Positions 25,301 through 36,550 of a stretch of 64,000 nt of DNA are shown one piece after another. The stretch's first letter is position 1. Every line of letters begins with the position of its first letter. Source of the DNA: Rhinolophus ferrumequinum (lineage: Eukaryota; Chordata; Mammalia; Chiroptera; Rhinolophidae); NCBI RefSeq assembly GCF_004115265.2, contig NC_046288.1, positions 42,262,112 to 42,326,111 of the forward strand, in the 5' to 3' direction. The notes under the pieces are model-generated. The model was not told where the DNA came from. It did not search any database and saw only the letters and a list, made by a program, of their open reading frames with translations. The position numbers and the translations under genes were made by a program.

Positions 25301-28300
25301 ACTAACACTGTACCTCTCATATGTAGGAATATTACCCACTCTTACAAAACTGATACTGCTTTGGTTCTTACCAAAAACTAAAAACCAAAAGAAGAAAAAA
25401 AAATCTAAACAATAACTCTGAAATCTGAAATGGCTTAAGTTTTTTTTTTAAATCTACAAACTGAAAAGTTAAATAACAAAGAATTCTACCTTTAGTGGCT
25501 TTAATATACTTAATAGAATAGGCCCCAAATATCACAAGGCAATTTTTGCCACCTTTGAAAGCCTTAGCAACTGATTTTGAATGAATTTTGAAGTTGTTCT
25601 CAAAATACTTCTGAAAACCTTGCCCAATAAGCTCTGCCTGTTTGTAGAACAGCAAGGACACACCGCCTGCCCTGCAGCGGACAAAATCGTGGTGTGAGAC
25701 GCAGCCAACCTGGTTATGGATGAAACAAACATACCAATATGGATACCAATATTCAGAGTTATAAAAATATAATGGTAAGAAAGTGTTTTAATTCTCTTCT
25801 CCTTCAGATATTTTACCTACTAAAACCAAGAGATAAATCTTATGCCTAAAATTTACCCTCTCTCACCCCTATTTTCATAATAGGGGCCAGCTAGAAGGAA
25901 AAAAAAAAAGTCTAAAGGAATAAAGGAGAAGAGCAAATGGGCCTGAATGATCTACATATGCGAAAATAAATCCCCAAACAAAGAGATGGAATCTAATCCT
26001 CTTCTGAGGAATATGATGATGGAAAGTTTCTCAAAAAAGATCAGGAGAAACATCTTAAGATGGTGAAAGGAGCCATTTTAGTCTTTTTCTCTAAAAGACT
26101 CTCATCATTAGATATGCCTGTGAAAGGGGCCACAATGGGTGCCAGGAAATCCCAGCAAGTGCCCTTTACCTCTCCTTGAGTTTCAGTTCCTTATCTGGGA
26201 AAAGGGGAGAATTTCCATCCCTACACACTCCAGCTGAAAACTGTGAAAATGACATTTCTGTGGTGCACTTTGACCTCCTTTGAACAAAAGGATGAACCAA
26301 ACACAGGTTAATATTATTGCATGATTCATTTTCATTCTACAGAGGGTGCCAAAAAAATATATACACATTTTAAGAAAGGAAAAGTGTATTAAAATTGTAC
26401 TACTCAATATATTCCGATAACAAAAGATGAAAACAAGTCACGTTTGACTTCTGCAATTACAAGTGGTGCTCAAAGTGGTTACCATCAGCGTCCAGACACT
26501 TCTGACTATGGCAAACTACCGCTTGAGCAACGTTGAGCAAAGTGTCCACTTGTATATATGTTTTTGGCACCCCCGGTATATGCACACATTTACATGGTTG
26601 CTACAGGAGTTTTCAAGATTAATTTTATAAGCAAAAGATTTGGGGGCCAACTAACTAGAAAACATTAACTACATTTTCCTGAAATGGTTTTGATAAATTT
26701 TGCTAAAATCAGAAACATTTTACTTTCAAATTTTAAGGACATACAGTACACAAAATTTGTGTTTTAACAAATAAATACAAAAATACCACTAGTTACCACA
26801 GGAAAGAAAGCTGCAAGATTAATCTTTTTTCAGTGGGAAGAAAAGTAATAACTTCATTCTAATTATATAAAATAGTGTGTATTAGTCATTGTCCTTTCCT
26901 ACCTAGAACCAATCAGCAACTTTCCTCTTGCCTGGACAATTACTGTCCTGGCTAGATGAGATTGCCCTGTAGTGTATTTCTGGATTTGCTCATCAGATTC
27001 ATCTAAAAAAACAAAAATAATAAACCCTCTCATAGTATGACTATCTTGACAACAAGCAAGCAAACAGAGTAAAAATATTTTAAATCTTTTTAAAACTGAA
27101 ATTCAACATCAGAATCATTTTAGAGCTTCAATTTCTGAACAATTCTCCAATATATTTCATTTAAAAGTGAGGTACTAACATTAGTTTGGTTTCCAAACAG
27201 CATTTAAAGTGATTCTTTATATAAAATAATTTTCAATCTAACATCCTTACAAATAAAATAACATTAAAATTCCCAACCCCTAAAGAGCTTAAATTGTTTC
27301 CATTTTACCCCACATTTTCCAGGACCTAAGGAATATAACTGTTTTACTTACCATCAGCAGACAGGTGGGCATGCCTCCCAAAGGCTTTATCTATTTCTAG
27401 AAAAGCCAAGGTCAACACAGTTTCCAAGTTCTTCTCTTTAGGAAGCAAATCCCTTTGTGGAGAGGGAAAAAAGAGCCCCAAACAATCATTTTACAATAGG
27501 CTTCTCATCTTCCTCTCCTCCAGATCAGTCTAGCTAGCAGTCACCTGCATGTCTTGCCTTTCAGGTGCACATTAAGTGTCTACTAAGTGGCAGGCCTCTA
27601 ACGACACTAAAATAAAAGCCCAAGTTCCCATACTTAAAAGATGAATCCTTTCTATTGCAACCCTGAGAGGTCAAGAGTTCCTTCATATTAAATTAAGCCA
27701 CTGAGTTCTATGGAATAAGGCAAAATATGCATAAATCAACTGATAAACAATTAAAACAATTGTACACAGAAGACGAGAAATAGTCACATGGCCATAACTC
27801 TGCCACGTTCTCCCCCTCTTTTAATGCTACCAGTAGTGTAATCCTCAAAAGTACATCAATCATAACTGCGGTAAATAAACTATGTAAAGAGCTTCAATAC
27901 ACCCACATTAAATGCATTTTCCCCATACTACTGCCAATCATCTAAAGCTATTTTCAACAAGTATTCAAAGACATTCATACCACTTGAGAGAATAATTACC
28001 ATTTATTGAACCAGTATGTGTCATGCAATGATAGGAGTAAATGCTGCTCATAGATTCTCATAGTACATGAAATCATGTACTTTATGTTAATGCACTTAAA
28101 ATGATCATAAATCCCGTAAGGCTGATTCTGGTTGTTAAAAAAAAATAGAGGCCCAAAATGCAGTCACCTGTGCTAAGCCTATACCACCAAACCAAGGCTT
28201 AATATCTAACCTAGTCGCAATTTCAACCTTCCCCAGGAATGCAATCTTAACTGGTCAGTCTGGAATTTTCTGATCAACACAAATGAGGTAACCTACCACA

Positions 28301-29160
28301 TAGGCCCTTTCCATCCCTCAAAGCAAGATGAGGTAACCTGCTCTTTCCTTACCCCCCTGCCTATAAAAGCCTTCCATTTGTTCAGCTCCTGAAGCTCCTT
28401 TCTAATTGCTAGATGGGATGCTGCCCGATTCATGAATCGTTCAATAAAGCTAATTAGACCTTTAAAATTTGTTCAGCTGAATTTTTGTTATTTAACATGG
28501 TCAACGCTCTCATCAGAGGAGTTGTTAAAACATGTATTTCTGAAATGTAACAATCATCAGTAATAAACGGCATGCTTAAGCTACTGCTCGTCCATAAATC
28601 AACAGTATAAAACCACTCAAATAACTACATTAAGACTGAACATCTCAGCCAAACAGTGAAAGTTTAAACACAAAGTCTGAGGTAAACTGTGAAGTCAAGA
28701 GTGAAAGTCTTTGTACCTACATGATGCATTGCTCCATGTGGGTGTGGCAGAAATCAGCAGCTGCAGGTCCACCATGTCCATCATACACGGCAAAATACAG
28801 GACCTCCTCTGTCAGCTGAGCAAAGTCAAATCTGTCTTCATTCTCTTTCCGTTTGCCAATCTGTGAAGCGCAGCCCACGTTTTCCAAGCTGATTTTGGGT
28901 ATGGGCTTGCCATACTTAATGCTGGGCGGCAGCAGAATTGGCTCATCAATGCGGTTATCCCAGATCCCAAAATTATCCCAGGTGGCGGGACGACCACTAC
29001 CATCCGAGTCATATCGAGAACACCTGGGCTCTGAAGTGGAGCTGTGGCATGTGGTCGTCACCCGCCTGTCGTCCTGCAGCAGGCGGGAGCTTAGCAGCAC
29101 TCTCCTTCTCACCTGGTTCCCACCGCTTCTAACCAAAGTGATTAAGGCAGCTGTTGACAT
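16202..29160 (-). CDS. PPM1K: Mitochondrial PP2C phosphatase of BCKDH (PPM1K), spliced
   Basis: Six coding exons: 28721-29160, 27352-27452, 20646-20811, 20316-20460, 19006-19140 and 16202-16333. All junctions are GT-AG and in phase; together they give 372 residues, the human length. PPM1K (PP2Cm) dephosphorylates the E1-alpha subunit of the branched-chain 2-oxoacid dehydrogenase in the mitochondrial matrix, switching on breakdown of leucine, isoleucine and valine; it also acts on ATP-citrate lyase. Residues 1 to about 29 are Arg-rich and lack acidic residues, as expected for a transit peptide. The PP2C domain runs from about 94 to 346 with ENEDRF, VYDGHGG (D127, G128), TSGTTA, VGDSRA, TTDG (D298) and EDNST (D337), so every metal-binding position is kept. 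The start is the one used in human. The gene appears functional. Confidence 0.97.
16720..17560 (+). mobile_element. Ancient L1 fragments
   Basis: Two pieces share the L1M phrase order: CCTAGCAATTCTGCTTCTAGG at 16724 and CCTAGCAATTTTACTTCTAAG at 17292, then AAAGAAATAAT-like runs and GGAATACTATGCAATCATTA. The second is more complete. Confidence 0.5.
18465..18730 (+). mobile_element. MIR SINE
   Basis: A nearly complete MIR: TTGTGATCTTGAATAAAAGTTACT, CCTCAGTTTTCCTCATCCATG, GGTTATATTGTGTGATTACG, GTCTGACACATAGTAAGGAA, ending in a (TTA)n tail. Confidence 0.75.
19006..19140 (-). CDS. PPM1K: PPM1K coding exon 6 (residues 285-329)
   Basis: 135 bp, in phase at both ends. Encodes [20 protein letters not shown], with metal ligand D298, then [20 protein letters not shown]. 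Acceptor TTGCAG, donor GTGACA. Confidence 0.95.
19390..19540 (+). mobile_element. MIR SINE
   Basis: GCAAGATATAATGGTTGAGAG, CTCTGGAGCCAAGTTTCCTGG and GAGCCTGGCACACACTAAAT follow MIR order, with the middle shortened. Confidence 0.6.
19546..19759. mobile_element. Tc1/mariner-like MITE
   Basis: A 214-bp element with inverted ends CAGTGGTACCTCAGTTTTCGAA and, from the right, CAGTAGTGCCTTGGTTTTCGAA, flanked by TA at 19544-19545 and 19760-19761. Non-coding, with the CGAA phrase repeated inside. Confidence 0.8.
20316..20460 (-). CDS. PPM1K: PPM1K coding exon 5 (residues 236-284)
   Basis: 145 bp. Encodes [20 protein letters not shown] and [22 protein letters not shown], the PP2C segment with the conserved RLAMTRSxGD motif. 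Donor GTAAGA. Confidence 0.95.
20461..20645 (-). other. PPM1K intron 4
   Basis: A 185-bp intron, short enough for intron definition, which may offset its weak donor GTACCA. Ends TTTTGACCAG. Confidence 0.85.
20646..20811 (-). CDS. PPM1K: PPM1K coding exon 4 (residues 181-236)
   Basis: 166 bp. Encodes [17 protein letters not shown], then [16 protein letters not shown] and [11 protein letters not shown], the central PP2C motifs. Acceptor TTTACAG. The donor GTACCA is a weak match to consensus. Confidence 0.95.
20812..27351 (-). other. PPM1K intron 3
   Basis: A 6.5-kb intron, the longest between coding exons. It is A/T-rich, with a short mariner element at 26340-26576 and a T-run near 24171-24189. 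Two minus-strand open stretches of unknown origin lie at about 25488-25722 and 21520-21690 (see findings). No PPM1K exon is expected here: the protein is complete without one. Confidence 0.85.
26340..26576 (-). mobile_element. Short mariner-like element
   Basis: A 237-bp element with inverted ends CAGAGGGTGCCAAAAA and, from the right, CCGGGGGTGCCAAAAA, flanked by TA at 26338-26339 and 26577-26578. On the minus strand it keeps a relic of the mariner transposase C-terminus, [13 protein letters not shown] then stop, so it is an internally deleted copy with orientation minus. Related pieces at 38340 and 54208. Confidence 0.8.
27352..27452 (-). CDS. PPM1K: PPM1K coding exon 3 (residues 147-181)
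   Basis: A 101-bp exon encoding [20 protein letters not shown] and on to LSAD. Acceptor CCACAAAG, donor GTAAGT. Phase fits both neighbours. Confidence 0.95.
27453..28720 (-). other. PPM1K intron 2
   Basis: A 1.27-kb GT-AG intron (GTAGGT...CCACAAAG). Contains the solo LTR at 28133-28497; nothing else recognised. Confidence 0.85.
28133..28497 (+). mobile_element. Solo ERV LTR in PPM1K intron 2
   Basis: A 365-bp LTR, TGTTAAAA to TTTAACA, with CTATAAAAGCC promoter-like and TCAATAAAGC polyadenylation-like sequences in the expected order. It is flanked by TGGT at 28129-28132 and 28498-28501; a 4-bp duplication fits a class I element. It is antisense to PPM1K. No internal region is attached. The copy at 40014-40763 (minus) looks related. 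Confidence 0.65.
28721..29160 (-). CDS. PPM1K: PPM1K first coding exon (residues 1-147)
   Basis: Starts [16 protein letters not shown] and ends within the methionine codon at 147, before a GTAGGT donor (28720 down to 28715). It carries the transit peptide and the first metal site VYDGHGG. A strong acceptor, pyrimidine tract then CTACTCAG, ends at 29240, so 29161-29239 is probably 5' UTR in the same exon. Confidence 0.95.
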
Positions 29161-29239
29161 AACTCAACTCCAGAGGACTCAGTAATCAGGGAAAGGTCAA
29201 TGGAACAATAATGGAATGTCTTCAAGAAAACTGATGCAA
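29161..29239 (-). other. PPM1K: PPM1K 5' UTR part of the first coding exon
   Basis: Between the predicted acceptor (TCTCTCTCTTTCTACTCAG ending at 29240) and the start codon. Spliced boundary predicted from the signal only. Confidence 0.55.
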
Positions 29240-29449
29240 CTGAGTAGAAAGAGAGAGAGACTCCATCAGTAATTCGAATATAACTGACATATTATTAGCT
29301 ATTACCAAAAATGGAGGCATAAAGGGATGTGGCACCTAACAGCCAAGTTCTAAGAATAGTGGATCAAAAATGAATTGCTTTATTTACCCCATTCACAGCA
29401 TTTAAATTCTATAAAAATTTGACAATGTGCACATATCATATAGAACAAG

Positions 29450-29612
29450 TGCTTCTCAAACTTTCACATAAAATGACCTTGGGATCTGATTAACATGCAG
29501 TCTGATTCAGTCTGTCTGGAGTGGAGCCTGAGATTCTGCATTTCTAACCAGCTCCCTGGTTGATGGCTATCTATTCCAGCAAGCTGACACTTTGAGAAGC
29601 AAGAACACAGAA
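29450..29612 (+). mobile_element. MER5A (hAT-Charlie) relic
   Basis: AGTGCTTCTCAAACTTT at the start and ACACTTTGAGAAGCA at the end are the inverted termini; the middle keeps GAGATTCTGCATTTCTAA. Ancient non-autonomous hAT element. Confidence 0.65.
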
Positions 29613-32204
29613 TGCAGGTAGTAAATAAATATTCTTCCCTTCATTAACTCCATTTGCTCTGGAGAAAAAGAAAAGGGCAAATATTGAGAATAACAAAGTC
29701 TCTTACGAAAGGTAGAAATAAGAGAACAAAAAAGTAACCAGTTAATAGAATTTTTATGATAGTTCTGTACCCAAAGAGTGTCCCCTAAAACACCTACGAT
29801 CTAAGTTCTGTTTTAAGATTTCTCAACTGACTAAACTTTACATACTATATTACCACAGTTAACGTAAATCGATTCATGCAAACACTCCCAAAGACACAAG
29901 GATGAGCCAGTTCTGATGTTTCCCTTTGTGGTAGACACTCACAGGGAGGCTGTGTGATGTAAGGAACTGGGAAGGCACTGCGTTTGTGACAGGCTGTCCT
30001 GATTGCCCAGAAACTCATCTAGGCATTTACATTAACAGCTACAGCTCTTCTCTCACACACCCCAGGAGCCCACCCACCCCTTAAACTCACTGCCAACAAT
30101 TATTATTCTGCACCCCCACGTCTGGACTCTGCCCCAAAGCTAAATCCTAAAGCCTCCTCTGGGTATGGTCAAGGGGAATTCCTACACCCTCATAGGAAAG
30201 GCTGTTTCTGACAGTTTTCCATACAAATAAGGTTCTAAGCAGAAATTCATCTCCATAGGCCTTTTGTTCTGTTACTTTATGAATTAAAAACCAACTTGAA
30301 AATATAGCATGATGTTAAGATTAGATAATGCTGGTGGAGGGTATACAGGTGTTATATTATTCTCAATAGTGTTTGAATTATTTCACAATAAAAAATGAGC
30401 TTGAAAAAATATATCTCCCCAAAAGGTACAAACATACACAACACCAAAAAGCCCAGCTTGAGTGCATCTATAGGAAAATGAGTTACAGATTTCAATCGTT
30501 TTCAAATAAATTCTTAGAAATCAGTGTAGCTATGTATAGGGAGGTCCATTACACCTTTCAGTGAGTAAAGCAGTAAAAGGATGAGGTTCCAAAGAACACC
30601 TAAATATTTAGGCAATGAAAGACATGAGCCCCACCTTATAGTACTGAGAATAAAGATGACCCACCAAACAATGAATTTTATCATGAAAGACTTAGGAGGA
30701 CATTCCTTTTGGCCTTTTAGCTAATATACTGTATAAAAGACTGAAACTCACTTCTTTTATGACAATGTGAGAGGTGGTAGAGACACAGCATCTCTGGCTA
30801 TCAAGTATCTAAGAGAAGTAACACATTTCATTACAAAAAGAGGTGTTTATTCCTTTGCTTCTGATTGAAGGTTACAGTTTATTCAGCACCAATAACTGTC
30901 AAATGAAGGTGATGACTTGTAAAGAAATTTCAAGCTATAATGCAATCTAGCAAGGAAGAGAACTAAATACTAATTACTGATAGACATAATTCACAATGCA
31001 GCTTTATACCACATAGAAAAAAACAACACTTTAAGTGTGTTGCTTAGAAAACACATTCATATTTCAAGAGTGTACCAGAAATTAACAAAGTACTATTGTT
31101 TTGGCTTCAATCTGAAAGCATGTATGCCATATTCAGCCTTGGGTCATTTTGCAATCATGCACCTACTTTAAACAAGAGTTCTAAAATTACAAACAAGAAA
31201 TATTGAAAAAGTTTTTCTGCAGCTTTTATAGGATACTCTTGTCCTTTTTATCCCTCTTTCTCTATCTTCCAAGTATAAAACTAAAACAGAGCTGCATTCT
31301 CAGCAGGGAACCAGTCAGTATCCACTGGAAACATTATTTAAGAGTGAAAGAAAATGCAACTTGGGCAGTTCCTTTAAGCCTCCATGTACTAAAATCAGTC
31401 ATGAACCTGGCCTCCTTTCTCATTTATTATCTGCACAATCGCCTCAGAAAGGAAGTAGAAAACTCAGAAAAGCACTGCCTTTGAGGCCTACTGTTGTCAT
31501 AGATGAAATGTGGGGCAGATAAATAGCTAGTTTACATAACTAGATCAACATCTCTTATGCAAGCAGGAGACTTGATTTAAGAAGTAGTTTCACCTCCTTT
31601 TCCATATGCAATATAACTACACCATACTAATCTCCCCTATACTCCTAAGGAAACAATTAAAGAGGACCTGTGTTCCCAAGCTAACTAACAACTCTGAATT
31701 AAACCTGCAAATCAAGAAAAGTTTCCTCCATAGCTTCAACTCGGAATCAGCCATCATAGGTCCCAGCTCTCCAGAGGCCCATGGAAATGTCTATGCACTG
31801 ACTAGCAGGAAAAAAAGTAAAATTTATGATGTGAAAAACACACAAAAACCTGAAGAAAAAAAAAATCAGTGTTCTTTATAACAAGAAGAGTGGAGAACAA
31901 ACTGACAAACAGCTGAAAAATATTTTTATTATCTGTCAGTTAAGCAATTATAAATTGGCATGCATTTATCATTCTGCTAACTAAAAACAGTTATTTAGGA
32001 ATCCCTTATGTCAATCTTTCAATCGGAAATCATGACTAGTTTTCTTATATAGGATTTTAACATTTATACTCAGTCTTTGAAAGTCAGTCATCCAAAAGGG
32101 TCAAAGAGCAGAAGTAATTCTGATTGAAAGCTATATGAAGACACAAAAATGTCAGAACAGAAGTTAAATGAACTAAGAGCACAAGAACACATTACGCTAC
32201 ACAT

Positions 32205-32408
32205 CATATTGAGACAGGTTAGCTAGCTGGTTCAATTCCCACATGGGATGGTGGGCTGTGCCCCCTGCATCTAAGATTGAAAATGGCAACTGGACTTGGA
32301 GCTGAGCTGCGCCCTCCACAACTAGATTGAAGGACAACTTGGAGCTGATGGGCCCTGGAGAAACACACTGTTCCCCAATATTCCCCAATAAAAAAAAAAA
32401 AAAAAAAA
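32205..32408 (+). mobile_element. tRNA-derived bat-type SINE
   Basis: It keeps GGTTCAATTCCCACATGGGAT (B-box region), the body CTGAGCTGCGCCCTCCACAA, GAGCTGATGGGCCCTGGAGA, and the tail CCCCAATATTCCCCAATAAAA followed by a long A-run. The A-box part is poorly kept. VES/Rhin-1-like; the exact family name is uncertain. Confidence 0.7.
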
Positions 32409-34129
32409 AAAATCCCTCTATGTTCTACATACTGTCAATAAATAAACTGAAAGTACTTTCCTTTTGCATCATTTTCACATTGAATTGTGTGACCAGGCCT
32501 TCTCCATCTTCCTCCTTCTCAATGTTTTTAACTAGTTAATCTGGTATTTTGAAGTCCTGACACAGAACTCTGACTAGTGAAGAGAGATGGCTCCTGGCTT
32601 AACAATGGCCCCTGGTTTAACAATTCTGACTGGCCCAGGAGGGGGTAGGGGGTGTGTGGGGGGGTAGAATCTCAGCAAAGAGCAGTTAAATGGAAATATT
32701 GTAAATTGTGAGAGACATTGAGATTCTACAGAAGATGGGTGGTGAAGATCCACATCCTGAGAGTAGGAAATCTCAGGTGAAAAGCATCAGGATGGAAAAA
32801 AAAATGCATTTGGTTTCTAATAAACTTTTGAAGTACATACTAGATTTAAAAATAAAAGCTGCGGGGTAGGGAAGAAAAGCCACATATACAGCTACAAGAT
32901 TGCTATGCCAATTTTACATTTCATTTAACTCCGATTTTATAATCTCTATGGTTTAAACACCTCAGAGCTGTCCAAGTATATTTTTGGAAAAGGGATGTGT
33001 TCACTGTCTCTGGCAGGAGAGTGAATTTGGGACTTCAGTTAAACTGCTCTTGCCCGTTGAAAGCAGGTCAAAAGGGTGTTTTATGGTTGTCGTTTTAAAC
33101 CCACGCGAAATTATTTAAGAATTTTAAGAATTAGCACTACTGAAAACCACTTAGTTATCCCTCCTGCAAAAATATTTCTAAGTATTCATATCTGTCATTG
33201 TAAAGTGGCACTCAGGTATCTTACATCTGTAACTTCCATAATGGAAACTCAAGATAATTTTAATGTTCTTAAGCCAAATATTTCTTTATCGACTTAAGGA
33301 AAAAAAAAACACAACTCAATGCATTCTAATAAATTCAAATGGTATGGACACCTCCAGAATATATTTCAGGAAATTCGGTCTCTAACACCTTCTTTATCAG
33401 GACCATAGGCAGGAGGAAGGGAAAGAAAATCTACTAGTTTACACGAGGGAAAAAAACAACAACAAAAACCCTAAATGACTCCCCTTAGGTTTGATGGAAA
33501 AGTGTTTAGATGTGTGAATAAAGAACATTAGAGCAGTGAAAAGTACTCATTATTCTAATTCCATAGAATCTTTTAAAACATTTGTTAATGTGGATACAAC
33601 TCACAGAGTATTCCAAGCCTGTACCTTTACACTTCATGGAAGAATTTTCCTTTACGCTCTATACTCTGTCACCACCACCTCTCCTCTCTTCTTTTTTTCT
33701 TCTCTAAGATTCCAGTTAAGGGAGGTGCCTGTATTAGTGGTCAATAGAAAGTGGCTTACGATTGCAAGAAAAAAAATCATTAGCGAGATCTCACTACTCA
33801 AAAATTATACCTAAGGTATTTTATTACACAGAGGTGCACCTGTTCTTTTCCTGGAATAAAACGATACGATTGTTGTTTTTCAAAACCATTATAATCTGTC
33901 ACTGGAGTCGCTAATTCTGAAACGTCCGACAACCTCCTTCTTTCCTCGGCCCTGGTGGAGGGTGCAAAGGACAGAAGACCTCGGTGCCCATTTCCAATCT
34001 GAAGCTCAGAAAAGCTGATGGAGCTTTAGAGACTCCAAATTCCCTATTTCCACCCGGATTATCTCGTCTTTGTCACCTCCTGCGTACAAATATCTAATCT
34101 ACAGAAAGCGGCTGCTAAGAAAGACATCA

Positions 34130-35520
34130 TCACCAGCCACAGGCCTTATTACAATGCTCTTCTGGCAAAGAGCAAAACCCACGTCCTCACATCGACACCA
34201 ACCAAGCCTCTGCATCCTTCTCTGTTTCGAGCCCCTGAAAACCTCCCCGCTGCCCAGTTCAGGGTCCTGGGAACGGCTCGCCCGCCGTGACAGATGAGTG
34301 GCCAGTGTGATACAGGGAAGGAAGCACACCCTCCCGCCCGCGCAGCACTGCCGATGGCTGGGTTTCCCCCAGCACCTTCCGCCGCCTGGTCTCCGCCTCT
34401 TAACCACCCTCACCATATACAGATCCCGGGTGTCGTTCATTTCTCCCTCTCCCCGGCCGCAGCTGCGGCGGCGACGCGGCACTGACCGCTGCAACTCTCG
34501 TGTCCGGGGGCTGGGGTAGGGCGAAGGGGGCCTCACTAAAAGGAAACGGGAGCGGGCAGCCCCTGCCTCCCTTCCTCCGTCCCTTCCGCGGTCCCTTCCT
34601 CCCTCCGCCTCGGCCCACCCCACCAGTTCAGTGGGCGCCTGCAGCCTGCCGTCACATTCGAGGCAGAGAGCGGGGTCTCAACAGGAAACGCCCGCAGCCC
34701 GCCGTGCAGCCCCAACATGCTGCCGTTGACCTCGAAAGGGAAGAAGTGGTGCACAGAGAACACAGACACCGACCGTGGGGGCTCGGACTGAGAGGGCTGG
34801 ACAAATTAAACCTACATTTCCCCTCACCTCCCTGGGGACCCCTGCCGCGTTAACTCTCCATTTCGCGATATGCGAGCGATGGGTGCGACCCAGCCTGTAA
34901 ATGTTATATAAGGGTAACATAAATAAATGAGGTGCAATCTCTAGGTTCTTACCTCGTGATGGCGAAAACTTTAATTAGCTAACGGAAGGCGGGGGAGGGG
35001 CTTTTTTGTCGGTAAATAAGAGTGCCTTCTCCGATACTTCTGATCCCGGGAGGAAGAACTTAGAACAGCCACTGGCTCGTCTGCTGGAAATTTTCGAGTA
35101 TTTGTCGCCAGCAGTGGGCCAGATGGAAAAGGGGAAATCTGTTCCTGCTGACTGACAGCAACTCGGTCCACTCGGCGCTTTGGAGAGGCGGTGCCCCAGC
35201 CGCCCGTCACATCAATCATAGATTCCGAGGGGAACGAGCCTCCCCGCAATTGCAATTTGACTTGGCCGACTTCTCGCAGTGCACTGTGGAGCGACGTCGA
35301 CTTGGGCCAGTAGCAGCCAGCGACGACATCCCGCCCTCCTGAAACCCTTGGCGCCCCGGCCAATGGTGGGGCGCCTCGGCGGTGGGTGGGGTCTAGGAGA
35401 CCATGCCTAGCCAGCGGGTCCACGGGGTGGAGAGGGGGGTCACTTTGGGCAAGTGGGCGGTAGGTGTTACAACCAGCAAACCATAAACGGAATGCTAACA
35501 CTTTGCCCGGGCCAGGAGCT
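34130..35520. promoter_or_regulatory. CpG island at the PPM1K promoter
   Basis: A sharp rise in G+C and CpG against an A/T-rich background, with Sp-type GGGCGG/GGGGCGG-like boxes and a CCAAT box (GGCCAATGG near 35360). It lies at the expected 5' end of PPM1K. Long open frames on both strands here come from GC-rich composition. In human a divergent lncRNA (PPM1K-DT) starts at this promoter; such a transcript here would run to the right but cannot be seen from sequence. Confidence 0.75.
34953..35330 (-). other. PPM1K: Putative PPM1K 5' UTR exon 1
   Basis: A strong donor, ATCACGAG then GTAAGAAC on the minus strand (exon end 34953), lies inside the CpG island and fits a non-coding first exon. 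The transcription start is not determined; the right end given is a guess within the island. A second possible donor, GGAG then GTGAGG, lies near 34827. Confidence 0.35.
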
Positions 35521-36544
35521 TGAAAGGCATCTGGTTCATTGCCATTCTTTTGAAAAACTCGAAATGCAGTGTTCGTTACTGGAGAGACATCTTGTGATCC
35601 CTTGATAATGTCGATTCATTCGACAAGTATTTCTGTCTAGGTAGGATCTTCTGTATTCCAGGCACTGTGCTAAGCCCTGGAGATACAATTCTGACTCAAA
35701 TAGATGTGATAGCTGCCTTCATAGAGCTTACAGTCCAATGAGGAGGAAGAGGGAGAAAACAAACAGGTAAACAAGCAAATAAAATAGCAAATCATGTCAA
35801 GGAAGGAAATAGACAAGGTGTGATACAGAGAATAGTAGGAGGTTGAGGTTAGATAGGGAGGGTTGTTATAAGAAAACTTTACATAATAAGATAATATTTA
35901 AACGGAGACTTGAGGCATAAGAAATCAGTCAGTCCTGAAACCAGGAAAGTAACAATTGTACTGGGCACAGGGAACAGCAGAGTAAAGGTCCTGAGGTAGG
36001 ACAGCTTCAGATTTTTGAAGAATAAAAAGAAGGTCAGTGTGGCTCCAGCACAGACGTAGGGGGAGAGCAGCATGTTATGAGGTGGATGAGGCAGACAGAA
36101 GCCAGAGCATGTAGCCAGGTCTTGGGGTTTGCATTAAATTTAAATTTAATGGGACTCTGTTGAGGCAGTTTAAGCAAAGAGTAAAAGGATCTGGTTAAGA
36201 CTTTAAATCACTTTGGTTAATGTGTTGAGAATAGGTAGAATAGGTTATTGGGACTGGTTAGAAGACTATTAGATGAGACTAACAGGAAATGACCTGGCTT
36301 AAAATATGGTGATATCACTGGAGGTAGAGAAAAGGAGAGAGATTGGAGATTTTAAAGGTAAAGTATTACATAGCTTGTTTTGACATATTAGGTATCTCCG
36401 TCCCAGGACAACTGTTCTGAATCCAGTTCACTGAATACTCTGCTTAGAGAGGGATTCTCACATTAATGGCTCACAAATTCTAGTAATGGCATTTGAGGAT
36501 TATTATGTTGTACTAAAATTCAATTGTCAGGGGCTTTCTGGAAT
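35521..36544. other. Ancient repeat between the CpG island and the MESD copy
   Basis: From about 35625, phrases such as GTATTCCAGGCACTGTGCTAAGCCCTGGAGATAC and GAGCTTACAGTCCAATGAGGAG begin a copy of the same long repeat family as 7440-8780, running to about 36370. No gene. Confidence 0.45.
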
Positions 36545-36550
36545 TTTCTT

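Larger units (their letters stand above)
29240..34952 (-). other. PPM1K intron 1 (predicted)
   Basis: About 5.7 kb between the predicted 5' UTR exon and the first coding exon. It holds a MER5A (29450-29612) and a bat-type SINE (32205-32408). The rest is A/T-rich with no recognised gene. Confidence 0.5.

Noticed and set aside
34099-34853. Overlapping long open frames on both strands in the CpG island (up to 174 codons)
   Set aside because: GC-rich composition lowers stop frequency; the products are Arg/Pro/Gly-rich, overlap on both strands and match nothing I know.
34971-35501. 176-codon minus-strand open frame
   Set aside because: It lies over the promoter and predicted first exon, is not similar to PPM1K, and starts far from any supported transcript.
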